64,000 nt of DNA, taken from Phycisphaerae bacterium. Its GTDB lineage: Bacteria; Planctomycetota; Phycisphaerae; Phycisphaerales; UBA1924. Position numbers and translations under genes: made by a program. Below the pieces are notes generated by a model. That model was given only the letters and a program-made list of their open reading frames with translations. It had not been told where the DNA came from and did not search any database. This document shows, one piece after another, positions 1 to 9,364 of this stretch (its first letter is position 1; every line of letters starts with the position of its first letter). The stretch covers positions 124,001-188,000 of the forward strand of contig JAUIHS010000005.1 in NCBI GenBank assembly GCA_030432255.1, read 5' to 3'.

Positions 1-1
1 G

Positions 2-343
2 GCCGAACTCATCGACTGCAAGCTCATCGCCGAAGCCGCCAACGCCCCCACCACACCGGCGGGCGAGCGACTGCTCCTCGAACGCGGCATCGAGATCCTC
101 CCCGCAATCCTCTGCTCCGCAGGCGGCGTCACCGTCTCCTACTTCGAGTGGATTCAGAACCGCTCCCAGGTCTACTGGGACGCCGAACGGGTCGACGAAG
201 AACTCAACCGCCACATGGTCCTCGCGGCCCGGCGCGTCCAACTCGCCCGACATCGCTACAACGTCGACCTCCGCACCGCCGCCTACATCGCCGCACTCGA
301 CGCCATCGGCAAGGTCTACAAGCTTCGCGGCATCTTCCCGTAA
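2..343 (+). CDS. Glu/Leu/Phe/Val dehydrogenase, C-terminal part (5' end outside window)
   Basis: The reading frame is open from base 2 to a TAA at 341 and gives 113 residues. It contains the signature of the Rossmann domain of hexameric glutamate dehydrogenases: IAEAANAPTTP, then LPAILCSAGGVTVSYFEW. These enzymes interconvert glutamate and 2-oxoglutarate with NAD(P)H in the cytosol. The tail LRTAAYIAALDAIGKVYKLRG is the usual C-terminal helix, so the 3' end is complete. Only the missing N-terminal part could separate glutamate from leucine dehydrogenase. The NAPTTPAG and SYFEWIQN wording favours glutamate dehydrogenase. A strong terminator follows 24 bases after the stop. Confidence 0.9.
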   Translation, partial: AELIDCKLIAEAANAPTTPAGERLLLERGIEILPAILCSAGGVTVSYFEWIQNRSQVYWDAERVDEELNRHMVLAARRVQLARHRYNVDLRTAAYIAALDAIGKVYKLRGIFP

Positions 344-366
344 ATCGACGACACAACCACGCACAC

Positions 367-393
367 AAGGGACGCTCTCAGGCGTCCCTTTTT
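367..393 (+). terminator. Rho-independent terminator after the dehydrogenase gene
   Basis: A perfect 9-bp stem (AAGGGACGC / GCGTCCCTT, loop TCTCAG) runs straight into a T run on the plus strand. It ends the dehydrogenase transcript and lies 30 bases beyond the stop of the convergent regulator gene. Confidence 0.85.
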
Positions 394-422
394 CATGGGC
401 ACTTCCCGGTTGTACCGCCGTG

Positions 423-998
423 CTATCGCTTGTCGAGCGAGGAGATCGCTTCGCGCAACCCATCCCCTTCGGGGCTCAGGATCTCGCTCGCGAGTCGCTC
501 CAGCGTGCCCACAAAGTCCAGCATCGCATCAAGACGCTCGTTGTGCAGAGCCATCGCTTCCACTGCATCAGGCGCTGCAGCGCGCGATTTCCCATCGCTC
601 ACGCCCGTCATGTCCCGGATGTCATAGAGCGAGGCGATCAGCGGGTCGATCTCACGCTTCTTCCGCTCCCGGGCGATCGTCTTGAACATGGCCCAGACGT
701 CGGACACCGCCTCGAAGTACTCCTTGCGATCACCCCTCTTGTGAACGCGCGAGATGATGCCCCAATCCTGAAGCGCCCGCAGACTCATCGAGGCGTTGCC
801 GCGGCTGATCTCGAGGCGCTCCATCACGTCATCGGTGCACAGGGCTTCACCGGAGATGTAGAGCAGCGCATGGACCTCGGCCATGGTCCGACTGATACCC
901 CAGGCACTGCCCATCTTGCCCCACGCCGCGATGAAGCGATCGCGGGCCGCCTCAATCTCATCGTGCGACAACGCGCCATCCGGACTGCTCAAGAGCAT
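423..998 (-). CDS. GbsR/MarR-family winged-helix transcriptional regulator
   Basis: This is a 191-residue cytosolic DNA-binding protein. The segment GISRTMAEVHALLYISGEAL, followed by a helix-turn-helix around RLEISRGNASMSLRALQDWG and the wing RVHKRGDRKEYFEA, is typical of the GbsR branch of MarR regulators. In Bacillus these control choline and glycine betaine genes. The start at 998 is preferred because the conserved region begins soon after it and a GGAGGGG stretch lies 11 bases upstream, with AAGGAG directly adjacent. The 33 codons before it in the same frame look non-coding. It is divergent from the thiamine gene. Its target and ligand cannot be read from the sequence. Confidence 0.8.
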   Translation of the reverse strand: MLLSSPDGALSHDEIEAARDRFIAAWGKMGSAWGISRTMAEVHALLYISGEALCTDDVMERLEISRGNASMSLRALQDWGIISRVHKRGDRKEYFEAVSDVWAMFKTIARERKKREIDPLIASLYDIRDMTGVSDGKSRAAAPDAVEAMALHNERLDAMLDFVGTLERLASEILSPEGDGLREAISSLDKR

Positions 999-1286
999 CT
1001 CCTTTCCATCCCCTCCACAATACGCACGCGGGACGCGATTCGCGAACGCACGACGTTGTCGCACCCGATGCGATCCAAAAAAGAACGCGGCGAGCAACCA
1101 AGGGTCGCATCGCCGCGCTTCCGGGGGGCTGGTTAGGGCGGTAAATAATCACCGCGAGGGTACAATAGCACAAGAATGCGGCCCCGTCCGGCCCTTGTCA
1201 ACTTTTTTGTACGCAATCTTCACGTATTGCCACCCGTTGCGGGTGAGTCATACAGCCCATGCCCATATGCGGACCCAACGACCCGA

Positions 1287-2339
1287 ATGACCCGAATCCA
1301 CCGCCTACTCGATGCCAATGCCAACCGTGCCCGCGAAGCCCTGCGGGTCCTCGAAGACGCCGCCAGATTCCTCCTCAATGACGCGGAAACCGCAGGGAAG
1401 CTCAAGGCCCTCAGGCACGAACTCAGCGAGACCCTGAGCACAAATCCGGGGACGCGCGGACTGGCCGAACGAGATACCCGGGGCGATGTCGGCACCCGGA
1501 TCGCCGCCACCGGCGAGTATGAGCGGACCTCGCCCCGAGAGGTCGTGGCAGCCGCCGGCAAGCGACTCGGTGAGGCCCTCCGAGTCCTCGAGGAATTCAG
1601 CAAGCTCAGGTCGGAAAGCACCGCTGCAACGATCGAGTCAATCCGCTACCGAGCGTACGACCTCGAGGCCTCACTCGTGCTGGCGCTCAGTGCCGCTGGC
1701 CGGCAGTGGCGCCTCTGCGTGCTCCTCACCGAGGCCCTCTGCACCCACATGGACTGGAGAGACGTTGCCCGCGCCGCCGTCGCCGGAGGCGCCGACTGCC
1801 TGCAACTCAGAGAGAAGGACCTGCCCGATAGCGACCTCCTCAACCGCGCCCGCGACCTCGTCGAACTCGTGGCGGACAATGCCGAGGTCATCATCAATGA
1901 CCGAATCGACATCGCGCTGCTGAGCGGAGCTGATGGCGTCCATCTCGGACAGGACGATCTCACCGTGCGCGATGCCCGGCGGCTCGCCGGTAACACGCTC
2001 ATCGTTGGTCTCTCCACCAGCTCGGTCGAACAGGCGCATGCGGCCGTCCGGAGCGGCGCCGACTACATCGGCGCCGGGCCGATGTTCCCGACCACCACCA
2101 AATTCAAGGAGGACCTCGCCGGACCCGAGTATCTCGCACAACTGGAGGCATCCGACCCACCGTTCAACACGCCGTACCTCGCCATTGGCGGCATTACGCC
2201 CGACAACATGGCACCGTTGGCGGAGGTCGGCTGCCGGGGTGTGGCCGTCTCCAGTGCGGTGTGCGGAGCACGTGATCCCGAGGCGGTCTGCCGCGACCTG
2301 ATCGCGGGCCTGCGACGCCCGACACCGACCCGGGATTGA
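1287..2339 (+). CDS. thiE: ThiD2-ThiE fusion: HMP-P kinase-like domain plus thiamine-phosphate synthase
   Basis: This 350-residue protein has two parts. Residues 1 to about 125 (RIHRLLDANANRAREALRVLE...) match the ThiD2 family, an alternative hydroxymethylpyrimidine-phosphate kinase often fused to ThiE. From about residue 145 the ThiE barrel follows: LLTEALCTH, LQLREKDLPD, VIINDRIDIALLSGADGVHLGQDDL, IGAGPMFPTTTK and AIGGITPDN. ThiE joins HMP pyrophosphate to thiazole phosphate to give thiamine phosphate. ATG 1287 is chosen because it directly precedes the conserved ThiD2 start; the upstream extension is low-complexity. No TPP riboswitch signature was seen in the leader. The ThiE assignment is firm; the kinase role of the N-terminal half is inferred from the family. 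Confidence 0.9.
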   Translation: MTRIHRLLDANANRAREALRVLEDAARFLLNDAETAGKLKALRHELSETLSTNPGTRGLAERDTRGDVGTRIAATGEYERTSPREVVAAAGKRLGEALRVLEEFSKLRSESTAATIESIRYRAYDLEASLVLALSAAGRQWRLCVLLTEALCTHMDWRDVARAAVAGGADCLQLREKDLPDSDLLNRARDLVELVADNAEVIINDRIDIALLSGADGVHLGQDDLTVRDARRLAGNTLIVGLSTSSVEQAHAAVRSGADYIGAGPMFPTTTKFKEDLAGPEYLAQLEASDPPFNTPYLAIGGITPDNMAPLAEVGCRGVAVSSAVCGARDPEAVCRDLIAGLRRPTPTRD

Positions 2340-2353
2340 ACCCAAGCGACAAC

Positions 2354-2375
2354 GCCCGACCCATCAGGGCCGGGC
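2354..2375. terminator. Stem-loop between convergent genes
   Basis: GCCCGACCC and GGGCCGGGC form a 9-bp stem with one mismatch around the loop ATCA, between the thiE stop and the stop of the convergent secreted-protein gene. No clear T run follows on either strand, so terminator function is only plausible. Confidence 0.35.
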
Positions 2376-2422
2376 GCTGTCCGCGTTGACACACATGTCG
2401 CTATCTGCACCTGGTGGTGCGA

Positions 2423-4123
2423 TCAGCTGCAGATGTGGCCCCAGTTCGCAAGAACGATGTTGAGGTCATCGAAGTCGGTGTCACCATCGAAGTCGGCGTC
2501 GCCGCCCGTACCCACGGGTCCGGTGGTGTCCCACTCGGCCAGCACGATGTTCAGGTCGTTGAAGTCGACGACTCCGTCACCATTCACATCACCCTCGCAG
2601 AAGGGCGGAAGCGTCGCGACGACGACCGCCGTCGTCCCGTCCGTGCACTCGACTCGCAGCGCAACCTGGCCCATGTCGTTGAAGCCCTTCGCCCGACCGG
2701 ATTCCGTGCCGCGGCCGCTGGTGAACCGGAAGTCCTCGACCCAGCGTCCGAGCCCGTCACCCAGCTTGATGTAGCCACCTTCGCGGATGATCAGGTGCAT
2801 GGTGCCGTCGGCATCCCGCGCCCAGAGGCCACGATCGTTGTCGGCATTGATGCCAGGGCCCCGAATGCCTGCTTCGAAGTAGACGCGTCCACTGTCCGCA
2901 AGATGCTCACCGAACGCGAAGTCAAGGTCGGCGAACTCGATGTCGTGCCACAGACCGTAGGGCTGGTCACCCTCCTGAACGACCACTTCCTGATTGCCGT
3001 CGGGGTTGATGACGATGATCGCGGTGTCGTTGGTCTCGTCCACGCCGGGCCCCTCGAAGACCGCGCGAAGCAGCGTGTCGCCGGAGGCATTGGTGGTGAT
3101 GCTGTTCTCGTCGAAGTCGGTGTAGGTTCCGAGGGGACCATCCTGGGTGACCCATGCAAGAGGCTGCACAGCGCCGCCTTCCCAGTTCCAGAACGCCTTG
3201 ATCCAGCTCTGCCCGTGACTCACGGCCTTGTAGAACGACATGCCGTCGTTGTACGTGGAGATGCGGGACACACCGTTCGTGTACGGCGTTGCAAACGGGG
3301 AGATGTGGGTGGCATTCGCAACGTTGGTCATGAGCCCGGGGTAGCCGGTCCAGATGCTCCAGTTGGAACTGGTCGCACCGGTGAGCTGAGAGTCGAACAT
3401 GACCTCGCTGGTGTCGGTGATCTGCGGCACGCCCCAGGCGATACCGAAGGTCGTTCCGGGGATGCCGGGAGCAGCCGCTCCTTCACGATGAACCTGGCTG
3501 AGGCCACCGAACCACTCGAAGACCACCGCCGCGTTGTTCGACTCGTTGATGCCGGCACCCTCAAGGGTGGCCCGCATGGCGACCCGACCGTCGTGATTCA
3601 TGGCGATGCCCTCGTAGACCTCTTCAACGGTCGCACCGTTGATGCCGGGGATCGAGTCACCGGGAAGGAGCACCGACTCGAGCACGCCGTTGTCCGACTT
3701 GAAGGCGCCGAGTCGAGACTCGGGCAGCCCGCCGCCGTAGACATTGCTCGCGAATCCGAGCACACCATCGTCACCGACGATCGCATTGGCATGCAGCCAG
3801 TAGAAGTGCGAGAAGAGCTGGCCGTTCCCACCGGGGACGATTCCGTTCTCGATCACCGCAATCTCGATGGACTGGGGATCATCCATCGCCGTCGCCCAGA
3901 GGCCGGTCGGACCGAAGATCCCATTCGTGCGGCCCGCGAAAGCGACCCGGCCGTCGCGGCCGATCGTCGGCGTACCGAGTTGCGTGAACTGCCCACCAGT
4001 ACCCGGGGCGTTGTTCCACTTCCGGATGATCTCTCGGAACTGTGCCGTATCGCCGGCGGCAGAGCCGGCAACGGTCATCAGGGCGGCAAGGGCACCAACA
4101 GTAAGCGTCGTAGAGCGTGACAT
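2423..4123 (-). CDS. Secreted NxxGxxAF-repeat protein with C-terminal dockerin-like module
   Basis: The 566-residue product starts with a signal peptide (MSRSTTLTVGALAALMTVAGSAAG). Its body holds recurring units such as IGRDGRVAFAG, DGVLGFASN, NHDGRVAMRA, SGRVYFEAGI and NDMGQVALRV, each followed by a GxGxxxxND-type turn. This is the pattern of the tandem NxxGxxAF choice-of-anchor surface proteins. The last 57 residues are a dockerin-like module with two DxNGDGxxDFxDLN loops bracketed by a cysteine before the first loop and one near the C-terminus. AGGAG lies 9 bases before the ATG. It probably acts outside the cell or on the envelope; no enzymatic motif is visible. It is divergent from the M16 peptidase gene. 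Confidence 0.85.
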   Translation of the reverse strand: MSRSTTLTVGALAALMTVAGSAAGDTAQFREIIRKWNNAPGTGGQFTQLGTPTIGRDGRVAFAGRTNGIFGPTGLWATAMDDPQSIEIAVIENGIVPGGNGQLFSHFYWLHANAIVGDDGVLGFASNVYGGGLPESRLGAFKSDNGVLESVLLPGDSIPGINGATVEEVYEGIAMNHDGRVAMRATLEGAGINESNNAAVVFEWFGGLSQVHREGAAAPGIPGTTFGIAWGVPQITDTSEVMFDSQLTGATSSNWSIWTGYPGLMTNVANATHISPFATPYTNGVSRISTYNDGMSFYKAVSHGQSWIKAFWNWEGGAVQPLAWVTQDGPLGTYTDFDENSITTNASGDTLLRAVFEGPGVDETNDTAIIVINPDGNQEVVVQEGDQPYGLWHDIEFADLDFAFGEHLADSGRVYFEAGIRGPGINADNDRGLWARDADGTMHLIIREGGYIKLGDGLGRWVEDFRFTSGRGTESGRAKGFNDMGQVALRVECTDGTTAVVVATLPPFCEGDVNGDGVVDFNDLNIVLAEWDTTGPVGTGGDADFDGDTDFDDLNIVLANWGHICS

Positions 4124-4374
4124 GAGGTTGTTCTCCTGCGGCTTGGCCGCAAATTAGGTAGATGTAGGGAGTGCCTGACCATGCAGCACGACATGCGTGC
4201 CTCCGGTCGTACCTGCTCTGCGCCGGATGCCGAGATCTCGCACCCATCGGCAAACATTTTTTGAGACCCGGTGCAAGATCCGCTCCGGGCGATACGCATA
4301 CGGGCACGACTCTTCTCCCCATCAACGACGCTGTGCCGGTCCTGTTCCCCTCGATGGGCTGCTAAGCTTCCTGC

Positions 4375-5595
4375 ATGGCAGTGACATTCGAAAAAGCGAC
4401 GCTCGATAACGGTCTGACCATCATCAGCGAGACGAATCCCGATGCCCACACCGCAGCGTGCGGCTTCTTTGTCCGCACCGGCGCGCGGGATGAGGCTCCG
4501 GTCGTGATGGGCGTTTCGCATTTCCTTGAACACATGATGTTCAAGGGCACAGACCGGCGCACCGCCGATGACGTCAACCGCGAGTTCGACGAGATCGGTG
4601 CGAACTACAACGCCTACACCGCTTCCGAACTCACCTGCTTCCACGCCACAGTGCTGCCCGAGCACCTGACGCAGGCGGCGGACATCCTCGGTGACATTCT
4701 CCGCCCCGCGCTCCGCCAGGAAGACTTTGATACCGAGAAGAGCGTCATCCTCGAAGAGATCGCCATGTACAAGGACCACCCTTTCTGGGTCCTCTACGAG
4801 CGCGCGATGGAGGAGTACTACGGCGAACACCCCCTCGCCCACCGGGTCCTCGGTACCGATCAGACCATCACCGACCTCAGCCGCGATCAGATGCAGACGT
4901 ACTTCGATGATCGCTACTCAAGCGACAACACCGTCATCGCGCTCGCCGGCCGCCTTGATTTCGACGCCTGTGTGAAACAGTTCAATGATCTCTGCGGCCA
5001 CTGGAGCCGCACCGGTGCTGTCCGTGACGGCAAGCGCCCGCAACCCCACGACCGCGAATTCACGATCAACGACGATCGCGTCAACCGCGCGTACATCCTT
5101 CAGGTCAGCCCGGGGCCCTCGATCCAGGATGACACCCGATATGCCGCGATGATGCTGGGCAAGGTCCTGGGCGACCCGGGCAACTCGCGCCTCCACTGGG
5201 CACTCATCGAGACCGGCATCGCGGAGGACTGCCAGGCCGCGTACGACCCGCGCGATGGTTGCGGTGACTACTACATCTACGCATCCGGCGAACCTGACCG
5301 TGCCGACACCATCTGGGCCGCGGTGCAGAAGGAAGTCGACAGCCTCGTGGACTCCCTGACTCTCGACGATCTTGAACTGCTCCGCAACCGACTGGCCACC
5401 AGCGTCACACTGGCCGGCGAGCGTCCCGGCGGCCGCATGCAGCGCCTCGGTCGCCTCTGGACCTACCTCGGCGAGTACACCCCGCTGGAGGAAGAACTCG
5501 CCCGGATCAATGCCGTCACCCTCGACGACCTTCGCGCGGTCTACCAGCAGTACCCCTTCTCACCGAAGACCCTGGGCCGCATGCTGCCGGCATAG
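4375..5595 (+). CDS. M16 family zinc peptidase (pitrilysin/processing-peptidase type)
   Basis: The 406-residue protein carries the inverted zinc motif HFLEH (His49, Glu52, His53), with the downstream ILEEIAMY acidic cluster (Glu127/128) expected to give the third ligand. The N-terminal LDNGLTIISE strand and the GVSHFLEHMMFKGT block are typical of the single-module M16B group. The second half (residues 210-400) has the usual inactive companion fold, including LRNRLATSV and LGEYTPLEEELARINAVT. No signal peptide is seen, so it is probably cytosolic. No good ribosome binding site precedes ATG 4375, but the conserved start leaves little alternative. Substrate unknown. Confidence 0.92.
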   Translation: MAVTFEKATLDNGLTIISETNPDAHTAACGFFVRTGARDEAPVVMGVSHFLEHMMFKGTDRRTADDVNREFDEIGANYNAYTASELTCFHATVLPEHLTQAADILGDILRPALRQEDFDTEKSVILEEIAMYKDHPFWVLYERAMEEYYGEHPLAHRVLGTDQTITDLSRDQMQTYFDDRYSSDNTVIALAGRLDFDACVKQFNDLCGHWSRTGAVRDGKRPQPHDREFTINDDRVNRAYILQVSPGPSIQDDTRYAAMMLGKVLGDPGNSRLHWALIETGIAEDCQAAYDPRDGCGDYYIYASGEPDRADTIWAAVQKEVDSLVDSLTLDDLELLRNRLATSVTLAGERPGGRMQRLGRLWTYLGEYTPLEEELARINAVTLDDLRAVYQQYPFSPKTLGRMLPA

Positions 5596-5614
5596 AGTCG
5601 CGCCCGCCCGACGC

Positions 5615-8600
5615 TCACTGCAGACAGTCCGATCCCCACTCCTCGAGCAGGATGTTCAGATCGACGAAGTTCACCGCGCCATCACCATTGAAGTCAGCGC
5701 CCGGCCCGGCTGAGCCCCACTGCTCCAGCAACTCGTTGAGATCAACAAAGTCCACGGCGCCATCGCCATTCGCATCTGCTGTGACCTGGCAGACAGGGAT
5801 GAGGTTGCCGGGCACATCGACGGTGCCATCAAGCGTGAGCGTGCGGTAGTACACACGATGTCCGTCGGTGATGAGGCTCCCTGTCGACGTGATCTCCAGA
5901 TGATCCACGTAGACAGCATGCAATGAGAGCGCCGTTTCACTGTTCGAGGAGGATGAGCAGCTGCTACTCAGCTGGAGTGCATCGGCCACTCGAAGCGTCC
6001 CCAACGGAAAGCGACCCGGCAATGTGCGATCGAACCCTGTCGGATCAGGGCCGATGTCTTCCTGCATGGGGATGAAGACGCCGGATGCCGTGACCTCGGT
6101 TGTGGCAAGATCAAACCGCTCGCTCGCGTCGATGCCTGCATGAAACTCGCCGTCAATCCGCATCGCGCCCTCCGGCAGCGCCAGCGTCGCCCATGGCGCC
6201 ATCTCGAACGCGCCCATCACAACCAGGTCCTCAAGCCCCGATCCACGAGCACCTCCTTCAGCAAGCACCACCGAGCCGTCACATGACAGGCCGTAGTTGA
6301 ACGTCAGTTGGCCCGAGGCGATATCAATGCGCCCCTGATTGCTCGCCGGACCATTGATCATCATCGGGCCCTCGACCAGGATGCGACCCATGTTGTGAAG
6401 AGACGTCAGGAGATCTCCGTGCCCACGCATGCTGCTGAGATTCACGAGTGACTCATCATTGCCGATCGACCCGCCGTTCAGCGTCATCGGCCGTCGATTG
6501 GTCATGCACAGACCATGAATGATCTGAGCGCCATCCTCAATCACACACGGCGCATCGGTCCGGATGTGGACCTTGACGGATCCGGTGTTACCGGAGACCG
6601 CATCCACGAGCCCGTCGCCGTTGAGATCCGAACCGAACCCCGAGAGCGTGGAACCCGGCGCATCACCCGCCTGCGCACCGACAACGCGAGTGAAGGCTGG
6701 AGGCATCGCACCATCGCTCTCGTAGATGACAATCCGGTCGCCGGTCTGGTACCCGCACACAAGATCCAGATCGCCATCCATGTCCGCATCAACCGCATTC
6801 ACTCCCCCGGTCGTGAAGGCATGGTCGGACGACACCTCGTGCTCCGTGAACTCGAAGAACTGGCTGTACTCATACCAGCGAATCCGGCCCGAACCGATGC
6901 CGATGATGTCCCGATCACCATCTGAATCAAGATCGGCAATCCCGATGGACCCATGACCAACGCTCGGAATCGTCACCTGGTGAATGAAGTAAGGCGGATC
7001 GATGGTGCGCCGGAAGATCTTGTACTCACCGAACTGGTCAGCCACCACCAGGCTCGGTGCCGGGGAGAGAGGAGTGAAGACACAGAACTGAACGACCCGT
7101 GGAAAGTAGAAATCACCATCCAGGATGTTGGCTGTGAACGTCGGATCCGAGCCCCCGTTGTTCCGATACCAGCGTATGTGATCAACCAGCGCTGGAGCGG
7201 CGGCAAAGACATCGAGATCACCATCCCGATCCGCATCGCCAACACAGATCGACTGAGATCCCGACACCACACCCTGCTCCACAACGCGAACCGAAAAACT
7301 CGGTGGCGACTGCCCATCATTCTCGTGCCAGGCAATCGTCGAGCCAAAGGTCGAGAGAATGTCCATCAGACCATCACCGTTCATGTCGCCCGTTGTGATC
7401 GACAACACCTCATGGGTCACGCCCGGCAGAACGTGCTCAGTGAAACTCGGCTCAAACGCACCATCATTCTCGTACCAACGCAATCCCGAACCGCCACCCG
7501 CCACCAGGTCCTGGTCGCCATCCCCATCCAGATCCACGGCACGAACCATGTTCGCATCCATCGTGGCCGATACCACCTGCGTATCCATCGACCAGGCGCC
7601 CGGATCAACGTCTATGTCTCCGTTCCCACCAAGAAATGCGCCAGCCTCAACCACGATCCCTCCTCTCAGGTCCAGACGCTCGGGGCCAACAATGTCCATG
7701 GATCCTCCACTTCCCACCTGCAACAATCCCGTGCGCGTCGACTCGAACGACTCAGCAATCACCAGGGATGTCGCGCCAGCCGGAGCCGTCAGCGCGCCGG
7801 CCACGGACATGGAGCCCGCCCCTTCTCGCAACAGAACCTCCGCGGCACCGTAGGACATCGTCTCTCGCGGCAGAACCTCGAACGTCGCACCGTCTGCCAG
7901 CACGCACATCCCACCCACTGGTTGTGCCACGTCGTGTGACGCTTCCAGATGCACGTCCAAGCCCATGAAATCGATGTCGGCCTCCGTCGACGCCAGGCTG
8001 CCCGCCCGCAGTTGATGACCCGAAGCCGCAGCGGCGAATGCCGAGGCGAACGATGCATGCTGCGTCGACGTCGTTCGATTCGTCACAACCGGAGTTGGAT
8101 CAGGAATGCCCGCGCTCCAGTTGACCGTACCTGCGGAACCCGTGCCGAAGACAACATCCGTCACCCCATCGCCGTTGAGGTCCGTGGCAAAGACGGACGC
8201 CATGCTCCCCGCCGTCGATGCCGACGCCGACAGCACGAATCGTCCCGGATCCGACGCATCATTCTGAAGCAGGTCCACGACCGTACCCGAAGCCACCGCC
8301 AGATCGCGGTCACCGTCAGCATCGAGGTCCGCGGCGAAGAGACTCGCTAGCGGGTAGTTCCCGATGTCGTGCGGGCTGAACGTGGGTGTCACACTGCCAT
8401 CACTCTCGTACCACTTCGCAACGGGAGACGCCACTGAGCTGATCGCGAGATCAGTGTTCTCATCACCGTTGAAGTCAGCCGCGAAAATGCCGGTGATCTG
8501 AGCCTGGCCCACGTCGATGCTATTGAACGCAAAGGTGGGAACAGCCGCGCCGTCGTTCTCAAGCCAGACGGCGCCGTTGGACTCACCCAGCAAGTCGGTG

Positions 8601-9244
8601 TCGCCATCTCCATCGATGTCGGCTGCGTGATGGATCAGCCCACCCAGAGCGATCTGGGGCGTGAAGGTCGGAACTGATCCACCGCTGCTCTCGAACCAGA
8701 GACTGGTTCCAATGACATCAGAGATCACGTCAGGGAAACCGTCGCCGTTGACATCCGCCACGAAGCAACTCCGGCGCCCAAGCGACGGAGCCGCGATGTC
8801 ATTCGGAACAAACGAACCGGGACTGGCATCGAGGTTCTCAAACCAGCGCAATCGGCCGCCCACCAGTTCGATGTTCAAGCCGTTGAAGATCAGTTCGCCC
8901 GGTTCGGCCACAACAAGATCCGTATCGCCGTCGCCATCCATGTCCGCGGCAAACACCGAGGGCACATCCCACAGACCGCTCGCGATGATGTGATGCGTGA
9001 ATCCCGGTGTCTCATTGCCGTCATTCTCATGCCAGCGCACCGTACCGTCCCACCACGCGGACACGAGATCGACGGCGCCATCACCGTTGACATCCGCGGG
9101 GAAGACCTGCGCGCTGCCGGAAGCCCCCGTAAAGATCGTCGTCGGAGCCGAGAGGTCGACCCAGGCGGAGGCGCTGCCGCCGACGCTCAGTGTGGCAAGC
9201 AGGGTCACAGTGTGGAACAGTGAGGATTGGTAACAGTTCGGCAT
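5615..9244 (-). CDS. Large secreted FG-GAP/VCBS-repeat protein with dockerin-like C-terminus
   Basis: This 1209-residue exported protein starts at the ATG at 9244, which has AAGGAG six bases upstream and begins a signal peptide (MPNCYQSSLFHTVTLLATLS...). Two blocks of FG-GAP-like repeats (about residues 35-370 and 560-890) carry many copies of DxNGDGxxDxV calcium loops with WYENDG or WFESSG strands, as in VCBS propeller-like proteins. Between and after them are parallel-beta-helix-like stretches. The last 60 residues form the same cysteine-bracketed two-loop dockerin module as its neighbour at 2423-4123. It is probably a surface or extracellular matrix protein; no catalytic residues recognised. 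It converges on the M16 gene with a 19-bp gap. Confidence 0.88.
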   Translation of the reverse strand: MPNCYQSSLFHTVTLLATLSVGGSASAWVDLSAPTTIFTGASGSAQVFPADVNGDGAVDLVSAWWDGTVRWHENDGNETPGFTHHIIASGLWDVPSVFAADMDGDGDTDLVVAEPGELIFNGLNIELVGGRLRWFENLDASPGSFVPNDIAAPSLGRRSCFVADVNGDGFPDVISDVIGTSLWFESSGGSVPTFTPQIALGGLIHHAADIDGDGDTDLLGESNGAVWLENDGAAVPTFAFNSIDVGQAQITGIFAADFNGDENTDLAISSVASPVAKWYESDGSVTPTFSPHDIGNYPLASLFAADLDADGDRDLAVASGTVVDLLQNDASDPGRFVLSASASTAGSMASVFATDLNGDGVTDVVFGTGSAGTVNWSAGIPDPTPVVTNRTTSTQHASFASAFAAAASGHQLRAGSLASTEADIDFMGLDVHLEASHDVAQPVGGMCVLADGATFEVLPRETMSYGAAEVLLREGAGSMSVAGALTAPAGATSLVIAESFESTRTGLLQVGSGGSMDIVGPERLDLRGGIVVEAGAFLGGNGDIDVDPGAWSMDTQVVSATMDANMVRAVDLDGDGDQDLVAGGGSGLRWYENDGAFEPSFTEHVLPGVTHEVLSITTGDMNGDGLMDILSTFGSTIAWHENDGQSPPSFSVRVVEQGVVSGSQSICVGDADRDGDLDVFAAAPALVDHIRWYRNNGGSDPTFTANILDGDFYFPRVVQFCVFTPLSPAPSLVVADQFGEYKIFRRTIDPPYFIHQVTIPSVGHGSIGIADLDSDGDRDIIGIGSGRIRWYEYSQFFEFTEHEVSSDHAFTTGGVNAVDADMDGDLDLVCGYQTGDRIVIYESDGAMPPAFTRVVGAQAGDAPGSTLSGFGSDLNGDGLVDAVSGNTGSVKVHIRTDAPCVIEDGAQIIHGLCMTNRRPMTLNGGSIGNDESLVNLSSMRGHGDLLTSLHNMGRILVEGPMMINGPASNQGRIDIASGQLTFNYGLSCDGSVVLAEGGARGSGLEDLVVMGAFEMAPWATLALPEGAMRIDGEFHAGIDASERFDLATTEVTASGVFIPMQEDIGPDPTGFDRTLPGRFPLGTLRVADALQLSSSCSSSSNSETALSLHAVYVDHLEITSTGSLITDGHRVYYRTLTLDGTVDVPGNLIPVCQVTADANGDGAVDFVDLNELLEQWGSAGPGADFNGDGAVNFVDLNILLEEWGSDCLQ

Positions 9245-9364
9245 GGGTCGCTCCTTCCAACCAAGACACGAAAGCGGGATCTGATGGATCCTCCATTCCG
9301 TGATGCGCAGAGCAACCAGCACACTCCTAAGGATTTTGAACGAAATTCCACGCCACCGGGGGAC

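Noticed and set aside
1098..1286. TPP riboswitch upstream of the thiamine gene
   Set aside because: The conserved CUGAGA and ACCUGAUC-type core words are not present.
2414..4120. Long plus-strand open frame (568 codons) opposite the secreted NxxGxxAF protein
   Set aside because: It is the antisense shadow of a well-supported gene; its composition is typical of GC-rich reverse-strand frames, with no domain or signal peptide.
5652..5849. Small plus-strand open frames within the FG-GAP gene region
   Set aside because: They repeat the calcium-loop coding sequence in antisense; no independent support.
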